DNA of 5,741 nt from Sulfurimonas sp. (lineage in GTDB: Bacteria; Campylobacterota; Campylobacteria; Campylobacterales; Sulfurimonadaceae): positions 1-5,741 of the forward strand of contig JAFLJZ010000150.1 in assembly GCA_022712775.1 (NCBI GenBank). The letters run 5' to 3'. Shown here in pieces: positions 1 through 5,741 of the stretch; the stretch's first letter is position 1, and every line of letters begins with the position of its first letter. The position numbers were made by a program, and so were the translations under genes. The notes under the pieces are model-generated. The model saw only the letters and a program-made list of their open reading frames with translations. It was not told where the DNA came from and ran no database searches.

Positions 1-620
1 GAAACAGATGGATGGTAATGTTCTTCATCATCGATTCTAGTGAGTGTTGCATACACTCCCTCTTTAGGAATCAAATAACCCTCAGTTTCTATGTTAATCG
101 TAGCAACTAACTCTTTTTTTCCGATACCTTGACCAAAAACATGATTACCATTTACTGTATAGTTATGTGCCAAAAATGCATTTGCACCTTTAATATCACC
201 AATAGTTAATTTTTGTCGTATCTTATGTGAATGTACAGAATCACCATGTTGTGAAACTTCATCAACTACAAGAACTTCTCCATCAAATATATCTTTTAAA
301 TCGTCAAAAGAACATTTTCTATTCTTACCAAAATGAAAATCATAACCAACAACTATTTTTTTTAAAGATGGAAATTTTTCTTCTAAAAGATTTACAAACC
401 CTTTGCCATCTAAATTTCGAATATCATCTAATTCAAAATATACTATAGGATGATGTGAAAAGTTTTCTCTCTCTTTTTTTGGTGTAAGGTTTGCATATCC
501 AGTTTCTATAACTACAATACATCCATTTTTTCCAAGTTCTGAAAAAAGGTGTTGGTGCCCAATATGCATACCATCAAATCCACCTATTGCAATTGCAGTT
601 GTATTCTTTAAACTATTCAC
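1..620 (-). CDS. ribF: Bifunctional riboflavin kinase / FMN adenylyltransferase, 3' end beyond the window
   Basis: RibF converts riboflavin to FMN (C-terminal kinase domain) and FMN to FAD (N-terminal adenylyltransferase domain) in the cytoplasm. My reverse-strand translation gives 206 codons; the family usually has about 270-310, so the C-terminus is missing. Counting from GTG at 620, the nucleotidyltransferase motif GGFDGMHIGHQ is at residues 13-23 (HIGH at 19-22), GYDFHFGKNR at 92-101, and VHSHKIR, matching the family's SSTxIR element, at 129-135. The kinase domain follows with GIGKKELVATIN (165-176), retaining Thr174 and Asn176 of the usual PTxN motif but with Ala for Pro, then PKEGVYA (185-191). 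The start is uncertain. GTG 620 overlaps the upstream stop as GTGAATAG. In-frame TTG 623 sits better placed (9 nt) behind a weak AGGTG, and GTG 635 is also possible. The overlap implies translation coupled to the histidine-rich gene upstream. Confidence 0.95.
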   Translation of the reverse strand, partial: MNSLKNTTAIAIGGFDGMHIGHQHLFSELGKNGCIVVIETGYANLTPKKERENFSHHPIVYFELDDIRNLDGKGFVNLLEEKFPSLKKIVVGYDFHFGKNRKCSFDDLKDIFDGEVLVVDEVSQHGDSVHSHKIRQKLTIGDIKGANAFLAHNYTVNGNHVFGQGIGKKELVATINIETEGYLIPKEGVYATLTRIDDEEHYHPSV

Positions 621-1047
621 CAATGTAATTTGCACCTGTTACTTGACCATAAAAATCAACAAAAACATAAATGATTTGCTTTTTTTCATCCTTAATATCT
701 TTATTTTTAAATTGTATTACCCATTCTACATCATATTTAAACTTTTTTTTATCTGTAGCCACAATAGGACTATCTAACCAAAGTTCAGGAATTTTTTTTA
801 TAAAAGCTAACTCCCAAATTTTCACCCTTGCGATTCTTTGTATTTTTCTTTTTGGAAGTTCTTTTTCATGAAAACATACTGTAGAATGTTTTTTAACAGA
901 TTCTACATAAAGTTCATCATGGGCATGACTATCTATGTACTTATCTCCGTGTTCATGACTATGGTTATGTCCTGATTCTGCATAAAGTGGATTACCTACA
1001 AAAACTATTGCTACGATTATAAATATATTTCTAATTAATTTTTTCAT
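613..1047 (-). CDS. Exported histidine-rich protein, DUF6488-like
   Basis: 144 residues. Residues 1-23 form a Sec signal peptide (KK, R, hydrophobic core, cleavage after LYA), so the mature protein should be periplasmic. The mature N-terminus is a His-rich segment (His27, 29, 31, 33, 41, 43, 54 and 60) with Cys58, a composition typical of binding Zn, Ni or Cu. The rest, ending in VEWVIQF (107-113), IIYVFVDFYGQV (125-136) and GANYIGE (138-144), resembles from memory the small secreted DUF6488 family, which often has a His-rich N-terminus and ends in a similar YVFxxxxGxxxAANxxG stretch. I could not search this, and no function is established. Its TAG stop lies inside the start region of ribF (8-nt overlap), so the two should be cotranscribed. 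No Shine-Dalgarno is visible before the ATG, and a TATAAT lies only 7 nt upstream. Confidence 0.85.
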   Translation of the reverse strand: MKKLIRNIFIIVAIVFVGNPLYAESGHNHSHEHGDKYIDSHAHDELYVESVKKHSTVCFHEKELPKRKIQRIARVKIWELAFIKKIPELWLDSPIVATDKKKFKYDVEWVIQFKNKDIKDEKKQIIYVFVDFYGQVTGANYIGE

Positions 1048-1054
1048 AACACGA

Positions 1055-1060
1055 ATTATA
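1055..1060 (-). promoter_or_regulatory. Candidate -10 box of the histidine-rich gene and ribF
   Basis: The minus strand reads TATAAT here, a perfect -10 hexamer ending 7 nt before the ATG at 1047. No convincing -35 is present, which is common in Campylobacterota. A transcription start 6-8 nt downstream would fall at or next to the ATG, implying a leaderless or nearly leaderless mRNA, consistent with the missing Shine-Dalgarno. It could also be chance in AT-rich DNA. Confidence 0.45.
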
Positions 1061-1142
1061 GCCGATTCATCTTTATATTAACCTCTAAGTAAGTTAGAAA
1101 ATAATAAACTTAATAATAGCTATATATAAAAAGGATTCATAA
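1061..1142 (+). promoter_or_regulatory. Leader and likely promoter of the PLA2-like gene
   Basis: This is the AT-rich remainder of the divergent intergenic region. A Shine-Dalgarno AAGGA at 1131-1135 is 7 nt before the ATG at 1143. The TA-rich run TAATAATAGCTATATATAAA (1111-1130) could supply a -10 element, but I cannot single out one hexamer and see no clear -35. Confidence 0.4.
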
Positions 1143-1640
1143 ATGAAAAAACTACTCGTATTCGTATTATTTTTGCTCTTAACATCAACAAACGCTATTG
1201 CAGGGAGTTGTCCAGACAAGATAGTAAGTCCTGATAAGCAAGACACTAAAGTAAAGTTTATTGATAAACATTTTGTACTCAAAAAATTTGAATGTAAAGA
1301 AAGAGGAGCTGCACAGTACTGGAAAGTACCTTATGTATCAGGTGAAGAGTGTGCAAAACCACAGGTAAATGGTTGCGATTTAACAAAAAAAACTTTTTCA
1401 TTTGCAGAGCGAGATAAAGATTTAATGACACCATCTTGTAATGCACTTAGCCTATGCTATGCAACGTTTGGACTAAGTAAAGCGCAATGTGACAAAGAAT
1501 TTGAAATGAACATAATACATACAAATGAAAAGTTTAAAGGGAGTTATAGTGTAAGTATCCCTTACTCAGCCATTATTAAAGATGATAACGTAACTTATAA
1601 CAACTTACAAGAATGGGGTAAAAATAATTGCCATAAATAG
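1143..1640 (+). CDS. Exported eight-cysteine protein with a degenerate phospholipase A2-like motif
   Basis: 165 residues with a Sec signal peptide (KK, long Leu/Phe/Val core, cleavage after AIA at 20), so exported. Eight cysteines (23, 51, 70, 78, 99, 105, 116, 163) could form four disulfides in the periplasm. Residues 104-120, LCYATFGLSKAQCDKEF, match the pattern CYxTxGxSKxxCDxEF that I recall from group XII phospholipase A2 and related bacterial PLA2 domains. The NGC at 76-78, about 20 residues before Cys99, also matches that group's spacing. In active enzymes the segment before CY reads C-x-x-H-D-x-C-Y; here it is Cys99-Asn-Ala-Leu102-Ser103-Leu-Cys105-Tyr106. Both the catalytic His and the Asp are therefore gone, and I see no clear calcium loop. 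It is probably a non-catalytic PLA2-fold protein, but that assignment is by motif only. A good ribosome site (AAGGA) precedes the ATG. The gene is convergent with the methyltransferase, with 8 nt between stops. Confidence 0.85.
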   Translation: MKKLLVFVLFLLLTSTNAIAGSCPDKIVSPDKQDTKVKFIDKHFVLKKFECKERGAAQYWKVPYVSGEECAKPQVNGCDLTKKTFSFAERDKDLMTPSCNALSLCYATFGLSKAQCDKEFEMNIIHTNEKFKGSYSVSIPYSAIIKDDNVTYNNLQEWGKNNCHK

Positions 1641-1648
1641 TGTTACAT

Positions 1649-2218
1649 TTATAAAGAAGCACTCACTGTATATCGCCATTGATAATTGTGAATGCTTACT
1701 GAAAAACCATACTTCTTAAGCAGTTCTCTTAATTCTTTTGGCGCATAAAAGTTCCCAGGTTCACCTAAAAATTTTTCTCCAAGGAATAAAGCATTCCCTC
1801 GAAATGTACTTTTATCAAAGTCATAAATAAAAAGCCTACCTTTCTTTTTGAGTACTCTTTTAACCTCTCCAAGTGCTACTTCAACATCAGAAAAATGGTG
1901 CAAAGCTTCACCCATCATAACAAGATCAAAACTATCATTTTCAAAGGGTAATGATTCTGCTGTACCAATATGTGTTTCTAAATAATCTGGTGCATATTTC
2001 ACCATGCCAGGAGATGGGTCAACAGCAACAAGTTTTAAATTTGGATTGCATTTATAAGCAAACTCACTCATCATCCCCGTTCCAGAACCAATATCCAAGA
2101 CAGATGACTGTTCCGCTAAAGGCTCTATAAAAGTACATAACTCTTCAACAACTTTTTTAGGGTATATAAATGAACCAAAATGTTTAAAGAAAAAACCTAA
2201 ATAGTTAAATGGAATCAT
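1649..2218 (-). CDS. Class I SAM-dependent methyltransferase, UbiE-like (Methyltransf_11 type)
   Basis: 189 residues, cytoplasmic, no signal peptide. It carries the Rossmann-fold SAM-binding signatures in order: motif I VLDIGSGTGMM (40-50), the acidic end of strand two LVAVDPSPGMV (63-73), the adenine-contact region GTAESLPF (85-92), motif II SFDLVMMGEALHHF (96-109), and EVKRVLKKKGRLFIYD (118-133). ALHHF followed by a conserved vLkxGG-like turn is typical of UbiE/Methyltransf_11 small-molecule methyltransferases. The acceptor cannot be read from the sequence. It is shorter than UbiE (about 250), so an orthologue of UbiE/MenG is unlikely. The ATG lies 1 nt after the tlyA stop, with AAGGA inside the end of tlyA, so it is the last gene of the ligA operon. 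C. jejuni Cj0590, a methyltransferase near tlyA and ribF, is the likely counterpart (from memory). Confidence 0.9.
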   Translation of the reverse strand: MIPFNYLGFFFKHFGSFIYPKKVVEELCTFIEPLAEQSSVLDIGSGTGMMSEFAYKCNPNLKLVAVDPSPGMVKYAPDYLETHIGTAESLPFENDSFDLVMMGEALHHFSDVEVALGEVKRVLKKKGRLFIYDFDKSTFRGNALFLGEKFLGEPGNFYAPKELRELLKKYGFSVSIHNYQWRYTVSASL

Positions 2219-2219
2219 A

Positions 2220-2931
2220 CTATGTCACATCCTTTTGAAAATAATAACAATACTCCAAATTTCCCTCTTTTCCCGTAAGTTTAGAAGGAGATTTTTGAAT
2301 TAGATTCCACCCTAAAGAATCACAAGCATCTTCAAATTTTTGCATCGCTAATTCTATAGCTTTTTCATCCAAGACAACTCCATGATTATCTCTCTTAGCT
2401 TCTCGCCCTACTTCGAACTGTGGTTTAAAAAGTAGTATTATCTTTTCCTGTGCTAGTCGCTCTACATCATAGAGAATATGTAAAAGTGATATAAAAGAAA
2501 CATCACTCACAACTAAATCATACTTTTTTTGTGTCTCAAACTTTCTAATATCACAACTCTCATAGGAATGCACACGACTATCTTCTTTTAAGCTCTTGTG
2601 TAATTGTTCTTTACCTACATCAACTGCATCTACCTCTCTCACACAATTTTCTAACAAAACTTGTGTAAACCCTCCTGTGGAAGACCCAATATCAAGACAA
2701 GTAGCCCCTAGAAGATTCAATTCTAACTCTTCTAAGAAATATTTGAGTTTATGTGCGGAACGCGATACATAATTATCATGCTCTGCTACACTTACCTCAT
2801 CAGTATCTTCTACTTTAAATGCACTTTTTTTAATGATTTTTTCATTTACAGATACAAGGGAATTTTTTATAAGCGCTTGTGCTTTATTTCTACTGTCTGT
2901 AAATTTCTTTTCTACAAGATAGTTATCAAGT

Positions 2932-2957
<26 letters not shown>
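2220..2957 (-). CDS. tlyA: TlyA family 16S/23S rRNA (cytidine-2'-O)-methyltransferase
   Basis: TlyA adds a 2'-O-methyl group to rRNA cytidines: 23S C1920, and in long forms also 16S C1409. Loss is associated with capreomycin resistance. From ATG 2957 the protein has 245 residues. An S4 RNA-binding domain begins at RLDNYLVEKKFTDSR (9-23). YVSRSAHKL (63-71) precedes the SAM motif CLDIGSSTGGFT (87-98). VVSDVSFI (149-156, Asp152) and LLFKPQFE (175-182, Lys178) are the catalytic-core strands, and Lys70 and Glu235 may complete a K-D-K-E set. The modest length suggests the short type I form, as reported for Campylobacter, hence probably 23S only; that is inference. Possible starts are TTG 2984, ATG 2957 and GTG 2939. 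GTG 2939 gives MTRLDNYL, closest to homologues starting right at the S4 domain, and would overlap the preceding small-ORF stop by 8 nt. None has a strong Shine-Dalgarno. Confidence 0.93.
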
Positions 2958-5029
<2,072 letters not shown>

Positions 5030-5048
5030 GCAAAAGATATAAAACTAT

Positions 5049-5091
5049 GTGAAATTCTTTTTATTCAATAATAATTTCACAATTATTTCAC
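5049..5091. repeat. Three-copy 11-bp element in the divergent ligA / 5135 intergenic region
   Basis: AATAATTTCAC (5070-5080) is followed immediately by AATTATTTCAC (5081-5091), a tandem pair differing at one base. GTGAAATTCTT (5049-5059) is an inverted copy, matching 10 of 11 bases. The 11-bp period puts the tandem copies on the same helix face, the arrangement used by OmpR/PhoB-type response regulators; GTGAAATT with AATTTCAC also forms an inverted repeat with a 16-nt gap. It lies about 35-75 nt upstream of ligA and 44-86 nt upstream of the plus-strand gene at 5135, so it could control either. The regulator is unknown. Confidence 0.5.
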
Positions 5092-5092
5092 G

Positions 5093-5104
5093 ATTCCTAG
5101 GAAT
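5093..5104. promoter_or_regulatory. Perfect 12-bp palindrome, possible operator
   Basis: ATTCCTAGGAAT is identical to its reverse complement. It lies 1 nt after the tandem repeats and 30 nt before the ATG at 5135, the usual place for an operator or a promoter-proximal site. With no loop it is not a terminator. No regulator can be named. Confidence 0.35.
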
Positions 5105-5134
5105 ACTGTCCTCATCTAAATGTAAAGGGACACA

Positions 5135-5386
5135 ATGAAAAAGATTATATTTATCTCAATTCTCGCGATAACTGCATGTATCGCTGAAGATACATATGCG
5201 GAGCATGAAGCAAAAATGCAACAAATGAGAGAACGAACACAAACTCAAAGTGGAGATGGAAGTGGCTCTACAGATAAAAAACAATATAAATACCAATATG
5301 GTTCACAGGGAAGTTCTAGTACCTCAGCAACATCTTCAGGTTCGGGGAATCAATATAAGGGATCTCGTGGTGGTGGCAAACACTAG
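5135..5386 (+). CDS. Secreted or lipid-anchored Ser/Gly/Gln/Tyr-rich low-complexity protein
   Basis: 83 residues, no recognised family. The N-terminus MKKIIFISILAITACIAED is an export signal. ITAC (12-15) fits a lipobox, so Cys15 could be lipidated; otherwise signal peptidase I could cut after Ala17. A short charged segment, AEHEAKMQQMRERTQ (22-36), follows. The rest is low complexity: GDGSGS (40-45), QYKYQYGSQG (50-59), a Ser/Thr/Ala/Gly tract (60-71), NQYKGSRGGG (72-81), and Lys-His at the end. It is likely disordered and basic, and could act as a surface or matrix component or a binding linker; none of this is shown. AAGGGA lies 4 nt before the ATG. The repeat-bearing control region is upstream, and the Met-rich gene starts 38 nt downstream, so the two probably form one transcript. 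Confidence 0.75.
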   Translation: MKKIIFISILAITACIAEDTYAEHEAKMQQMRERTQTQSGDGSGSTDKKQYKYQYGSQGSSSTSATSSGSGNQYKGSRGGGKH

Positions 5387-5424
5387 TGTGGCATAAAGTA
5401 AAACTAAATACAAAAGGATAATAT

Positions 5425-5736
5425 ATGAATTGTGTAAATGGAGCATGTTCGCCAGAACAAGCACAAATTAGAAAGATGGATGGTTCAGGTGGTGGACAGG
5501 GTAAAGGTGGTGGTATGAAAGATATAATGCAAAGTTTATCAGCCCAAGACCAAACAGTGATGAAAGAACAAATGAGTACAATGAGTATGGATGAAAGAAT
5601 GGCTATGATGAGTGAAATGAAAGCAATTGACAAAGCTACAATGAGTGATGAAGACTATGTACAAAGTATTCTTGATATTTTAGATATAGAAAATACGAAT
5701 AATGCTGAAACAGAAGGTTTTTCTGCATATGCATAA
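5425..5736 (+). CDS. Met-rich small protein with CX4C start, glycine linker and repeated helical segments
   Basis: 103 residues, no recognised family and no signal peptide, so probably cytoplasmic unless exported by an unusual route. It begins MNCVNGACSPEQ with Cys3 and Cys8 (CX4C), followed by a glycine-rich linker (20-30). A Met-rich helical region has nine methionines between 46 and 73, including MKEQM, MSM, MAMM and EMK. Three segments begin alike: LSAQDQTVMKEQM (38-50), MSMDERMAMMSEM (53-65) and MSDEDYVQSILDI (73-85), with spacings of 15 and 20. The acidic tail ends in FSAYA. Paired cysteines plus clustered Met resemble soft-metal (Cu(I)) ligands, but helical oligomerisation is equally possible. 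The ribosome site AAAAGGA (5412-5418) is 6 nt before the ATG. It follows the low-complexity gene, with which it shares glycine-rich composition. The window ends 5 nt after its stop, so downstream partners are unseen. Confidence 0.8.
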   Translation: MNCVNGACSPEQAQIRKMDGSGGGQGKGGGMKDIMQSLSAQDQTVMKEQMSTMSMDERMAMMSEMKAIDKATMSDEDYVQSILDILDIENTNNAETEGFSAYA

Positions 5737-5741
5737 AACTC

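Noticed and set aside
227..448. Plus-strand open frame of 73 codons
   Set aside because: Antisense to ribF, whose conserved motifs span the same bases; no ribosome site and low-complexity translation.
671..871. Plus-strand open frame opposite the His-rich gene
   Set aside because: Shadow of the 613-1047 gene, which has a signal peptide and a family-like C-terminus; no promoter or ribosome site of its own.
1094..1282. Minus-strand open frame crossing the start of the PLA2-like gene
   Set aside because: Overlaps the signal peptide and ribosome site of a well-supported plus-strand gene and has no start signals.
1636..1655. Possible bidirectional terminator between convergent genes
   Set aside because: Only 8 nt separate the stops, and I see no stem-loop with flanking T runs.
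5381..5388. CACTAGTG palindrome at the stop codon of the 5135 gene
   Set aside because: Eight bases with no loop or U tract; too short to be a terminator and likely chance around the TAG stop.
5316..5633. Minus-strand open frame of 105 codons with hydrophobic start
   Set aside because: Its apparent membrane segment is the reverse complement of the Met/Glu-rich helices, and its proline run is the reverse of the Gly linker; the plus-strand genes have Shine-Dalgarno sites and ordered starts.

Overview
The window is AT-rich bacterial chromosome, most likely from a campylobacterotal (epsilonproteobacterial) species of the Sulfurimonas/Sulfuricurvum/Arcobacter type. That placement is inference. 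It rests on base composition, tight overlapping gene junctions, a LigA of about 650 residues, and the grouping of ligA, tlyA, ribF and a small SAM methyltransferase, which I recall as neighbours in Campylobacter jejuni (Cj0586, Cj0588-Cj0590). No marker gene settles the genus.

Layout. Positions 5015 to 1649 (minus strand) form a compact operon: ligA (NAD+-dependent DNA ligase), a 45-residue highly acidic small ORF at 2932-3069, tlyA (rRNA 2'-O-methyltransferase), and a UbiE-like class I methyltransferase. Junctions are a 4-nt ATGA overlap, an overlap of 8 or 26 nt depending on the tlyA start, and a 1-nt gap. Positions 1047 to 1 (minus strand) hold a second unit: an exported histidine-rich protein resembling DUF6488, overlapping by 8 nt the start of ribF, whose 3' end runs out of the window. 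Between the two units, on the plus strand (1143-1640), is an exported eight-cysteine protein whose central motif matches the helix of group XII-like phospholipase A2, but with the catalytic His-Asp pair replaced by Leu-Ser.

The right end (5016-5741) starts with a divergent regulatory region. It carries three copies of an 11-bp element (one inverted, two in tandem at an 11-bp period) and a 12-bp perfect palindrome. After it comes a plus-strand pair of small unrecognised genes: a secreted or lipid-anchored Ser/Gly/Gln/Tyr-rich low-complexity protein (5135-5386), and a Met-rich protein with a CX4C start, a glycine linker and three related helical segments (5425-5736).

The housekeeping genes cover DNA ligation, rRNA modification and flavin cofactor synthesis. 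The unusual content is the small acidic ORF in the ligA-tlyA junction, the PLA2-like probable pseudoenzyme, the histidine-rich protein coupled to ribF, and the Gly/Met-rich gene pair with its repeat-bearing control region. I saw no tRNA, rRNA, CRISPR array, insertion sequence or clear intrinsic terminator. There is no gene-free stretch longer than about 120 bases.
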